From: Lelliottia wanjuensis | Lineage (GTDB): Bacteria > Pseudomonadota > Gammaproteobacteria > Enterobacterales > Enterobacteriaceae | Reading direction: 5' to 3' | Length of the DNA: 64,000 bases | Assembly (NCBI RefSeq): GCF_030238365.1 | Contig: NZ_JASSOT010000061.1 | Span: forward strand, 168,142 to 232,141 | Shown here: piece after piece, positions 8,983 to 16,835 of the stretch | How positions within the stretch are numbered: the first letter of the stretch is position 1 | Layout of the letters: the number at the start of each line of letters is the position of its first letter | Made by a program: the position numbers and the translations under genes | The notes under the pieces: model-generated | What the model saw: the letters and a program-made list of their open reading frames with translations, nothing else | The model's database searches: none | Told to the model about the DNA's origin: nothing

Positions 8983-9049
8983 ATAACTTTTATTCATCTA
9001 AAATCATCAATACCACATTCAACAAAATAGTAGAAACCCAGGGTATCTC

Positions 9050-10129
9050 ATGACTCGTATTCACCAATTAATCAGGAAGCACCTCAATATTAGAAAAGCA
9101 TCAGTTCAAGATAAAATAACCGTGGTTAGCCTCGCGTACATACTAAAAGTAGCATCGGCAAAAGATCTAAATGCTGTAGTTTTACGTTACACAAGTCAGA
9201 ATGCTTTAGCCTATCGAACAAGCCTCAATCATCATTACGTGATTAAGAATATTAAATTCTGGTTGTGGTATTGCATATACAGCGGATTGAATGAAGAAGA
9301 AGCTGACGAGGCGTCTGATAACTTCGATATCCGTCCTAAAGATTTCCCTCTTTATCACCTGCTGAAACGGAGTCAATACTGGAAGGCCATTAAACAATTA
9401 AGCCTCAGCCAAACAAAAGAAGGTGGATTGCGTTATAAGGCCTGGTCTAGCTTACATCGGTTTGAGAGTATTATTCAAAAAGTCCTGAAAGAACAAGAGA
9501 CTTATTTAAAGAAGTATATCCACAAGAAGCTTAAATTCCTAACCTTCAGTGGATATAGCGATGTTGAAGATATTTATTTTGAATTGCAGTACGCCGGGGT
9601 GATGGGTCTTTACAAGATGTATCCTATGTTCGACAGCAGGTTACATCTTACAAATATTTATAAAAGGTCAATTCAAAATTTTGGGTGCAACCAGATTAAG
9701 CACCATACGACACAGGGACGTTCAGTACTAGACAGGCAAGCAGACGGTACATTCCAGAGCAGAAAGGTATCACTTGATTCATTAATGTCTGTAGATTCAA
9801 CTATTGAAGGTGACTACAGCTTATCAGGTGAAGACGAAGACACAAACGCGCTATCCTATGAAGATATTAACAATAAATTAGCTGTCCGAAAAGCACTGGC
9901 CAAAGTTACACATAAAGAGAAGCGGTTATTGGTTCTTTTAAAAGGAAACTATGATAAAGGGTTTTCATCATATCTACATAAGAACGGTCACAGTGACTCA
10001 GACGAATTATTCGACAAGATGCTCAAGTCAGGAATTCATAAATATGTAAATCTCGCAGCCAAATATCTAAAGATGAGTGTCTATGATGCTCACTCTTGTC
10101 TTATAAAATTAAGAGCAGTCGTTCAGTAA
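9050..10129 (+). CDS. Sigma-70-like factor (divergent)
   Basis: 359 residues. Residues about 150-220 resemble sigma region 2: a helical DVEDIYFELQYAGVMGLY segment comparable to the 'D-x-Q-E-G-x-x-G-L' core helix, then YPMFDSRLHLTNIYKRSIQ, where sigma factors have 'F-D-P-x-x-G-x-x-F-x-x-Y'. Residues about 325-355 end in AAKYLKMSVYDAHSCLIKLR, which fits a region 4 helix-turn-helix. Phages such as T4 encode divergent late sigma factors, and this could direct host RNA polymerase to the element's tail-like genes. The assignment is by pattern; similarity to true sigma factors is weak. Confidence 0.5.
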   Translation: MTRIHQLIRKHLNIRKASVQDKITVVSLAYILKVASAKDLNAVVLRYTSQNALAYRTSLNHHYVIKNIKFWLWYCIYSGLNEEEADEASDNFDIRPKDFPLYHLLKRSQYWKAIKQLSLSQTKEGGLRYKAWSSLHRFESIIQKVLKEQETYLKKYIHKKLKFLTFSGYSDVEDIYFELQYAGVMGLYKMYPMFDSRLHLTNIYKRSIQNFGCNQIKHHTTQGRSVLDRQADGTFQSRKVSLDSLMSVDSTIEGDYSLSGEDEDTNALSYEDINNKLAVRKALAKVTHKEKRLLVLLKGNYDKGFSSYLHKNGHSDSDELFDKMLKSGIHKYVNLAAKYLKMSVYDAHSCLIKLRAVVQ

Positions 10130-10169
10130 CCATTAAAAATCACACTAATATTATTAAATAGAGGATGCT

Positions 10170-10589
10170 ATGCAACCCACCTTATTTGTAGTTGGAACAT
10201 TAGCTGATATTAATTTCGTCCATACCATTCTTGAAGCTATTGACTTTAATGTTACAGCCAGCAATCTTTATAAGATTAATAAAATACGATACAAACATAT
10301 TAATAATGAAGAAAAACACGAAGTATGTCACATTGATAAAGATGTCAAATTGCAAGGATGTATATTTGCATTGCCTACCGGTCACGATTTTAACATCATG
10401 AAAGAATTAATTGTGTTGAATCTTGAAATGCAATGCACAGATCGAAAGCATAAAATTAAGTTTTACTATAACATAGCACAAATAGATAAACTCTCAGATA
10501 TTATACAGTTCAGATCAGGTGATGCTACATTCAGCAGTTTCCTTAAAACTTGCAGTCAATATAATACACTAATACAAGATTATAAATAA
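10170..10589 (+). CDS. Hypothetical protein downstream of the sigma-like gene
   Basis: 139 residues, preceded by TAGAGGATGCT. No recognisable motif; it contains alternating beta-like segments (TLFVVGTLADINFVHTIL) and no signal peptide. It is the last gene of the plus-strand group and converges on the polymerase-like gene with 110 bp between them. The family is not recognised. Confidence 0.5.
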   Translation: MQPTLFVVGTLADINFVHTILEAIDFNVTASNLYKINKIRYKHINNEEKHEVCHIDKDVKLQGCIFALPTGHDFNIMKELIVLNLEMQCTDRKHKIKFYYNIAQIDKLSDIIQFRSGDATFSSFLKTCSQYNTLIQDYK

Positions 10590-10699
10590 TCATCAAGATT
10601 CATTATTGCCATAGCCTATAATCTGACTATAATAGATGCGCTTCCACTTTTCACTGTAAGGGTTGGTTTGTTACTGGAGTGATTAGTGGAAGTAACAAC

Positions 10700-12184
10700 T
10701 CAATATTTCCTCACAAGTTTAAGATATGGATGTTTCCACTCCTTTTCAATATTCAGCTTCCGGTTACTAACAAACCCATCGTGTTCCAATGCACACACAC
10801 CTGAATGGGTTCTTACATAATCATACACAGCCCTACTTTCTAACCCTTGAATCATATGAGCCAGTAGTTTCCTGCGCATCTGCTGTGGTTGTCGTTTGAC
10901 TCCAGGTTCTTTATAAGTACAGTTAAAATTCTGACCTACTGCATTTCTTACACACAGGCCATATCGGTTTGTTTTTCCTGTCGAACAATAATGATTTACC
11001 AGCTTTGTCAAAGCTTTTCGCAAGGGTTTCATAAAAATCCTCCACTGCTCAAGAACTGTCCTGCATTTATCCTCACCAAGAAACTTATTTAATTTTTTAA
11101 ACACAGATGCTTTAGGGGATAAACTGACAGTCCCTGCATTAAAAATGGTTGCAAATCTGATCTCCTTTGCATGTTCCTCTTCAACCTCCAATTTATTTAT
11201 AATATAATCTGTATCTAATCGCTTCAGGCATTTATCTGAAATCCCTATTTTATTAAATTCATGCCTCAGGATCTCAAGCTGACAACTTTTTATATCATAA
11301 TTATAAGCAGATTCTAGACATGCCTTTTTCATATTGCCCGGAAGATATTGATATCCCGTACCTACTTCAAATGATCGCCCCCCTAGCTTTGCTGATTTAT
11401 AAGCTTGTTTATACTTTACTATCAATGGTTCCAAAGAAACGATTTGTGATTCAACAGAGCAAAGGTGTGATATAAAATTATAATAATACCCCATGTTGAC
11501 AGGGGTTGGATTCTGATTGCAATAATCCATCAAAGCATCTATGTTAATTGATATATATCCTATACTGTAATATACTTCCTTCAAAACATCCCTGAAGGAT
11601 GAATCTTTAACATTTCGCTCAGATGTCATATGTTTAATCTTTTGTTTTCCTACATTATTATTTAATATGTCATTTAGTTTTTTTATACAACCCCGCTTAT
11701 TATAAATATCAGTCAAGTATGTATATCGGTCATCTTTAGATAAATATTCCTCTCGTTCTTCAGGAAAGAGTTGAGCCAAAAAACCCTTTGATAAGGAAAA
11801 CTCCCTACATTTTCTTGTGCAGTAATCATTTTCGATAATTTTAATTACCCCTTCTTTTGCTAACTCCTCAAGAGCTCTGTCAAAGGGTAAATTTCTGGAT
11901 TGTTTGAATACTTCTGGCGCAACATCTATGCCTAGTTCATAAGGGAACGGTACAGAATATGTCCATTCTTTATCACCTTTAAACCTTGCTCTCTTCTTTG
12001 TGTTTCTACTCACCGTGGCACTACAGATCAGATGCTGAAGAAAATATGCAATAGCCGAGTAGTATTTTCTTTTATCACACGCTTTCCTGCGGTTTGCAAT
12101 AGGGATACTGAAAATTATACGCTTATATGCAGTTAATGTTCTATCTGTAACTAAGATATTTTTCTCTGTGCTATATGGTTTCAT
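10700..12184 (-). CDS. Divergent family A polymerase-like protein (Pol I / T7 RNAP palm type)
   Basis: 494 residues. Three palm/finger motifs are visible: motif A YNYDIKSCQLEIL (D297), comparable to D-Y-S-Q-I-E-L-R-I-L of Pol I; motif B AKEIRFATIFNAG (K340), comparable to A-K-x-I-N-F-G-x-x-Y-G; and motif C ALEHDGFVS (H468, D469), comparable to V-H-D-E. The usual Arg four residues before the motif B Lys is Glu here. There is no exonuclease domain, so this is a minimal polymerase of unknown specificity (DNA polymerase, RNA polymerase or priming enzyme). A second truncated copy lies at 1705-1990. It probably copies the mobile element. Confidence 0.6.
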   Translation of the reverse strand: MKPYSTEKNILVTDRTLTAYKRIIFSIPIANRRKACDKRKYYSAIAYFLQHLICSATVSRNTKKRARFKGDKEWTYSVPFPYELGIDVAPEVFKQSRNLPFDRALEELAKEGVIKIIENDYCTRKCREFSLSKGFLAQLFPEEREEYLSKDDRYTYLTDIYNKRGCIKKLNDILNNNVGKQKIKHMTSERNVKDSSFRDVLKEVYYSIGYISINIDALMDYCNQNPTPVNMGYYYNFISHLCSVESQIVSLEPLIVKYKQAYKSAKLGGRSFEVGTGYQYLPGNMKKACLESAYNYDIKSCQLEILRHEFNKIGISDKCLKRLDTDYIINKLEVEEEHAKEIRFATIFNAGTVSLSPKASVFKKLNKFLGEDKCRTVLEQWRIFMKPLRKALTKLVNHYCSTGKTNRYGLCVRNAVGQNFNCTYKEPGVKRQPQQMRRKLLAHMIQGLESRAVYDYVRTHSGVCALEHDGFVSNRKLNIEKEWKHPYLKLVRKY

Positions 12185-12762
12185 AATAAATTCTCATTGT
12201 TTATTTATTTTTACAACAAGAACTTATTGATATTTCTGCAAATAATAGCTAGACGCGGTTTTTGATAGCTAACTCAAAAACCTGATTTTTTAAATTAACC
12301 GTATCCAGAGCATTATCTTTATATAGAAATGCATGTTATATAAGGTCTATAAAGAGACATATGTATTATTATATATCTGAGTTTTACCAGACTATAGCCA
12401 TATATATATCATGCTCGCTGATAGCACCTGGGTGCGATGATATGATATATTTTTTTTTGTGCTTCTTTTTTTGCACCCTTCCTGATTCTGAGCACTTTCT
12501 GAGGGATGACGGCGTTACTGGATTACCGCTTGCCTTTTGGAATTATTAAAGAAAGCATTGAAGATGTGAGACAGAGCTTTGTAGTCGACAGATTCATCGG
12601 TCAATCAAATCTGTAATAATGTACTTAGAAGGTTTTAGCCGCAGATAACTGACGGCTTTGCGCCGATTCAGTGGGTTTATTTTCCAGTAGAGCGATAATT
12701 CATCACCAATTTACTAAAAATTTGCCATGACTTGTACTCATTCTTGTCAATGATATCTTGAA
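12185..12762. other. Non-coding stretch between retron and polymerase-like genes
   Basis: 578 bp with no convincing gene; a 62-codon frame at 12361-12549 has no ribosome binding site and poor composition. An inverted repeat GGGTGC / GCACCC near 12430-12480 encloses two T-runs and may terminate transcription. The rest is AT-rich without a pattern I can name. Confidence 0.4.
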
Positions 12763-14451
12763 TCAAAGATTAAAATTCTGATTTACCTTCTTTTGATAAT
12801 GCAGGATAACATCATTGAATAAGTCGATTATTTTTTTAAAATTAGAAAAATCAATTTCCTTATGATTTTGCTTTACAATTATCTCCGCAAACTTTCTTTT
12901 TCCATAATGCTGTTCTTTATCAAATTTATTCTCAGCCGTGAAAGTTTTACTACCAAGCGTCTTCGAGAGTGTCTTACTATCAAAGAAATCCTCTATTTTT
13001 GACTCTTTCTTATCACCAATAAGCGGTGTTTTTACTATATAAAGGTTCTCACACACATAAGTAAATCCGTCACAAACTTCTCTGAAGTCGCTAAAATCAC
13101 GGTTTATAATGCCATCTATACTACTTGAACCACTATCATTATCTAGTAATACTATTACAGGAAATACCTTTGGCGGGGAAGTGTATCTCCTCATTGACTG
13201 CCGATATGTTTTAATAAATTTTATGTTATTGCCTGTCCCATCTGTTATATCCAACAGTTTTCCCAATGTCCGGGTCTGCTTATAGATGGATAAATCTAAT
13301 CTTTTTTTGGCTCCTTTTCTAATCAATTGAAGTTCAGGATAGCTATCAACAAGGCTCTGGAAAGCATATTTCAGATATATATTATCTGTTTCTCCTTCAC
13401 ATATGATGATCGTGCTTTTATTTGCAGCAAAGTTTTTATAGAACAAAAAAGAAGCATACATCCTTTCGAAAGAATCATGCTGAGATATATGTTTACACCC
13501 GCGTGTACCATTAACACCTGCTCTGATATTATATATAAAACTGAGCATACCATTTAGTCTTTCTAAACTGACATTCTCTTTTTTACCATCAATAGAAATA
13601 AAAGCAGTATTGATCTTAAAGAAACTATCTGCCATTGCGCGTACAAGATGCTTCACTTCACTTTTCACGCTTACCTTTTGATTAACAACTAATCCTGTGA
13701 CATCTTGTCGTGAATTACTTAATTGTATCCTCGTCTTGCTATCATTAACTTTAAATCCTGCTCTATCGATCTCATTCCTTAATTTTTTACCAATAATGAT
13801 CTGTATGTCATTGATGCTTGCAATTGATTCAGGGAAGGTTTTCTGATTGGTGGAAAATGTAATATCATCAACATAGCGAGTATAAAAACATTTATTCCTT
13901 TTAGCCAAGGAACTAAGTTTTACATCTAATATTTGACCTATTAGATTAGATATTATCGGTGAACAAGGACTTCCCTGAGGGAGTTTATTTTCATTGCAAG
14001 CTATTTGAGCAATAACGGATGCAACCTTTTCTGTTAATGCAAAGTTCTTATTGTAAATAAAATACCCTCTAACTCTACCAAAGTTAATGGTATCGAAAAA
14101 ATTTTCAAGATCTATATTTAGAACTAGGTTTTTATTCTTATGCTTATAGGCATTCGTAAGAATGGATTTACCCTTAACAAAGCCATGTGCTGAAGTTTCA
14201 GTTTCCCTATCTTTACTAATCTGGTCAACACATTCCTGTAACCCCTTGGCAAGTCGTTTCTGGAGTTCTTTGAGTTTTCGTTCAGGAGCAGTAATACACC
14301 GATCTTCTCCACTTTTCTTTTTTATCTTAAATGTATTATATTTTACCTTACTTTTATATATCGTATAGGTTAATGCGGCAGGAGAACAACCAAGAATATG
14401 GGCAACATCAGATATGTTCTTAGCTTGTTTTAATTTTGTCAAAAATGACAT
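12763..14451 (-). CDS. Retron reverse transcriptase fused to a C-terminal TOPRIM domain
   Basis: 562 residues from the ATG at 14451, which has AAAGG seven bases upstream; an in-frame ATG at 14514 would lie inside the retron RNA and is rejected. The RT domain (about 40-320) has the retron motif NAYKH (100-104), catalytic D114 in LNIDLENFFD, QGSPCSP (159-165), YVDD (193-196) and the retron VTG (251-253). A TOPRIM domain follows: CEGETDNIYL (E352) and LLDNDSG (D437, D439), then IEDFFD. The RT makes msDNA from the RNA encoded just upstream; the TOPRIM nuclease is the probable effector of an anti-phage retron. No separate ATPase partner lies adjacent. Confidence 0.88.
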   Translation of the reverse strand: MSFLTKLKQAKNISDVAHILGCSPAALTYTIYKSKVKYNTFKIKKKSGEDRCITAPERKLKELQKRLAKGLQECVDQISKDRETETSAHGFVKGKSILTNAYKHKNKNLVLNIDLENFFDTINFGRVRGYFIYNKNFALTEKVASVIAQIACNENKLPQGSPCSPIISNLIGQILDVKLSSLAKRNKCFYTRYVDDITFSTNQKTFPESIASINDIQIIIGKKLRNEIDRAGFKVNDSKTRIQLSNSRQDVTGLVVNQKVSVKSEVKHLVRAMADSFFKINTAFISIDGKKENVSLERLNGMLSFIYNIRAGVNGTRGCKHISQHDSFERMYASFLFYKNFAANKSTIIICEGETDNIYLKYAFQSLVDSYPELQLIRKGAKKRLDLSIYKQTRTLGKLLDITDGTGNNIKFIKTYRQSMRRYTSPPKVFPVIVLLDNDSGSSSIDGIINRDFSDFREVCDGFTYVCENLYIVKTPLIGDKKESKIEDFFDSKTLSKTLGSKTFTAENKFDKEQHYGKRKFAEIIVKQNHKEIDFSNFKKIIDLFNDVILHYQKKVNQNFNL

Positions 14452-14475
14452 GAGCAAACCTTTATATAGAGAATA

Positions 14476-14606
14476 GTGGGCACTATAGAAACTCTTTAGC
14501 ACAGCGTGAGGCATTTACCTCTGGCGTAAAGCATACTTAGGGCGTTGCCTCTAACATTTTTTTCACATATCACGAAACATGATACAAAATCTATCTATAG
14601 GCCCAC
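14476..14606 (-). ncRNA. Retron msr-msd RNA
   Basis: Just upstream of the RT, GTGGGC-CTATAG (14606-14595, a1) is complementary to CTATAG-T-GCCCAC (14488-14476, a2), with one unpaired base. This is the long-range repeat that brackets retron RNAs. Between them are a 7-bp hairpin TATCATG-TTT-CGTGATA and a longer structured part with GAGGCA pairing TGCCTC. The length of 131 nt and the position 24 nt before the RT start are typical. The branching guanosine and exact msr/msd border cannot be fixed by eye. Confidence 0.75.
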
Positions 14607-14610
14607 AGAC

Positions 14611-14639
14611 ATCCTAATCAGATCCAGCAATTATTTCAA
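14611..14639 (-). promoter_or_regulatory. Promoter of the retron RNA
   Basis: TTGAAA (14639-14634), a 17-bp spacer and TAGGAT (14616-14611). Transcription would start about at 14606-14604, exactly where the a1 repeat begins. This agreement supports both the promoter and the RNA 5' end. Confidence 0.6.
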
Positions 14640-14723
14640 CATGCAGAGTAGCTTATGTCTTGAGAAGAACATCCTGATATACAGTGATAGATGCAAGTTA
14701 TGCCACTAAGCAGCGGCTTGAAC

Positions 14724-15770
14724 TTACCTAACTAACAGGCCTAAACGTTTCAGGCACTTAGTCCACAGCTTCCAAACCTGCTCCTTATCAAATAATTCGA
14801 TCTTGTGTTTCTCAATGATGCCTTCAATTTTCCTTGAGATACGCCGTGTGTTCTGAGAAAGCCTCATATGCCGTTTCCATGCATTAAGGGTAAAACTCTT
14901 TGGCCTTTCCCGGAAGAACTTATCGATCTCCAAATAGGTATCCAGCCCTGTTTTGTACACCTCAAGACGTTCAAACGGATTAGCCATCTTATGCAATTCC
15001 TTCAGCATCACAGGCTCTTTCTGCTTACCTTTCTTCCTCTTACTTCCCGGTTTAGCATCTGGCTTAACACGGGCTTCTATGCGCAAAAACATCGGGTGGT
15101 CGTTCAGATTGATCTCCAGCTTCCCATCCACCTCACGGAATTTACGGGTTGATCCAGTGATATCAACTTTCTCATAAACCAGCATATGTAGATCAGACCT
15201 CACGCTGCCCAAACGAACTCCTGGCAATCCATCTGTACTAAGGTAGCTATCATCTCTGCGTATCCTCTTGACCCCCCAGATATAGTCATCTAGCCAGCAG
15301 CCATAAAGATCCAACGCCACATCGACCTGTGTTATCCATGCGGTTCTTAGCAGAGCCAACAGTTCCCCCTTCATGCGGTCATCCAGCCACTTAATTAACT
15401 TATCCATTTCTTCTGGTTCCAGATGCTGAGGCCGTATATCAAGACGAACAGCAGCAGCATGTTTATTAATAGGGTCAAAATCGATATGTATTAACATGCG
15501 GCCATTCTTAAAAATAAGAATCGCCCACCGATAACGATCCGGTCTCTTATCTTTGTGCTTATTCTTGATTAAGCGAGTTTCATAGTGTTTCCAAGATTTA
15601 TTCCCTGTATACCTTAACCTCTTGTATAGAAACTTATATAATTTTGATTCTACATTCACATCCAACATGACGGTTATTTTGTCGGCCCGTATTTTCATTT
15701 TATGGCCTTCATTGCTATAACCTGCATCTTGAGATCCACAGCGTTCTACGTTCTTTTTGTTCAGAAGCAT
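14724..15770 (-). CDS. Replication-initiation-like protein
   Basis: 348 residues from the ATG at 15770, which has AGGA about six bases upstream; longer (15830) and shorter (15698, also with AAGG) starts are possible. The central WITQVDVALDLYGCWLDD followed by a GVRLGSVRSDLHMLVYEKV segment resembles the 'R-I-D-I-A-x-D ... G-S-x-x-S-x-x-x-x-Y-x-K' signature of Rep proteins from small plasmids and filamentous phages. The C-terminus is basic. It lies between the retron and the AlpA gene and reads away from the palindrome array, a natural arrangement for an origin. The nicking tyrosine cannot be assigned. Confidence 0.5.
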   Translation of the reverse strand: MLLNKKNVERCGSQDAGYSNEGHKMKIRADKITVMLDVNVESKLYKFLYKRLRYTGNKSWKHYETRLIKNKHKDKRPDRYRWAILIFKNGRMLIHIDFDPINKHAAAVRLDIRPQHLEPEEMDKLIKWLDDRMKGELLALLRTAWITQVDVALDLYGCWLDDYIWGVKRIRRDDSYLSTDGLPGVRLGSVRSDLHMLVYEKVDITGSTRKFREVDGKLEINLNDHPMFLRIEARVKPDAKPGSKRKKGKQKEPVMLKELHKMANPFERLEVYKTGLDTYLEIDKFFRERPKSFTLNAWKRHMRLSQNTRRISRKIEGIIEKHKIELFDKEQVWKLWTKCLKRLGLLVR

Positions 15771-15875
15771 AATAATTCCTGATTTTAAGAAATAGAGAGC
15801 CATGCTGATTTTCATAAGCTCCCTATTCAATTTATCTTGTGTTTATAACGGGCTATTAGAGGAACTAACTTTGAG

Positions 15876-16070
15876 TTACCCAGCCAGTTGTACTTTCTGC
15901 AAGTTCTCAATGTGTTGCTCAATCTCATCCAGACGCCATGCAACACGTCGTGCTCCAATCTGCACCGGAGCGGGTAACAACCCAGCTTTGATCTGCCGAT
16001 ACACTGTTGCACGTGAAATTGGATAGATTTTCATGAGTTCTTTGAGAGAAATCAGTTGTACGTTCTTCAT
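15876..16070 (-). CDS. AlpA-family excisionase/regulator
   Basis: 64 residues from the ATG at 16070, with CAAGG upstream; the longer frame start at 16115 lacks a good site. The sequence has the AlpA pattern: ISLKELMKIYPISRATVYR, then GLLPAPVQIGARRVAWRLDE, a winged-helix DNA-binding fold. AlpA proteins of P4-like elements activate integrase expression or act in excision. It is divergent from the 174-residue gene, with the palindrome array in between, so it may bind or be controlled there. Confidence 0.85.
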   Translation of the reverse strand: MKNVQLISLKELMKIYPISRATVYRQIKAGLLPAPVQIGARRVAWRLDEIEQHIENLQKVQLAG

Positions 16071-16151
16071 TGCTTTGTGCCTTGAGTTACGTGCAGGAAT
16101 TGCACGTAGAGGCATTTACAACTTACTGTTTTTCCTTGATTCATGCATTCC

Positions 16152-16278
16152 ATGACGGTCATTGCTATAAAAAACTCGTTTATGACCGTCATCGCATATA
16201 TTTTCTTGTGATGACGGTCATAGATAACAATCAATGGGAGGAGTACGCTACCATCCATTGCGGTACAATGACGGTCAT
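16152..16278. repeat. Four phased copies of palindrome ATGACNGTCAT
   Basis: ATGACGGTCAT or its complement ATGACCGTCAT occurs at 16152-16162, 16182-16192, 16211-16221 and 16268-16278. Start-to-start spacing is 30, 29 and 57 bp, i.e. multiples of about 29. Each copy is a perfect 11-bp palindrome around one central base. The array fills the divergent region between alpA and the 174-residue gene and also precedes the Rep-like gene. It is an operator array or a set of replication iterons. Confidence 0.85.
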
Positions 16279-16310
16279 TGCCTCATAAACCAAAAGTTGC
16301 AGGGAGACGT

Positions 16311-16835
16311 ATGAAAAAAGATAGTGATGACTCTGAACAGCTCGTAGTGAAACGAAATAGCCGCAAATCTCTTGCAGAAAAATTTGGGCCATCTATAAGC
16401 TTAAACTTGCATGACGATAGCCGCGAACGGCTGGTTGAGATAGCTCAGTGGCTCAATCCTTCATATTATAATGAACTTAAGAAGACTAAAGGACTTGTAC
16501 TTCGCCAAACAATCAGCAATCTAATTAACATGATTTATATTGATAGTATCTATGAACCTAAAACAAAAGCTGCTAAAACGCTTAAAAAACTGTATGAACG
16601 TCACTTTGAATTAATTAGCAATCCTGAAATTGATCTAATTAAACTAAAATCCACCTTAACCAAGGAATATGCTAAACCTATAGATATAAAAAAAGGGAAG
16701 CTAGTTATTACCGAAAAGGGTTGGACCTATAAAGATCTAAAGCTAATTCAGGATTACCATTGGGTTATTCAAACTATGGAAGAGCTCGATGGTATTTCAC
16801 GAAAACAAGTTAAAAACACAAGCACGAAGAAATAA
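16311..16835 (+). CDS. Hypothetical protein beside the palindrome array (candidate array-binding protein)
   Basis: 174 residues from the ATG at 16311, with AGGGAG six bases upstream. The frame extends further 5' to 16278, but that start falls on the last palindrome. The protein is basic at both ends, helical, and has an LVEIAQWLN segment; no signal peptide. Its 3' end overlaps the convergent recombinase gene by 26 bp. Divergent placement from alpA across the palindromes suggests an autoregulator, copy-number or partition protein. I do not recognise the family. Confidence 0.55.
   Translation: MKKDSDDSEQLVVKRNSRKSLAEKFGPSISLNLHDDSRERLVEIAQWLNPSYYNELKKTKGLVLRQTISNLINMIYIDSIYEPKTKAAKTLKKLYERHFELISNPEIDLIKLKSTLTKEYAKPIDIKKGKLVITEKGWTYKDLKLIQDYHWVIQTMEELDGISRKQVKNTSTKK

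Noticed and set aside
12361..12549. 62-codon frame between polymerase-like and retron genes
   Set aside because: Poly-T derived Phe run, no ribosome binding site, no family.
14451..14514. Longer N-terminus for the reverse transcriptase (start at 14514)
   Set aside because: It would lie inside the retron RNA and lacks a ribosome binding site; the ATG at 14451 has one.
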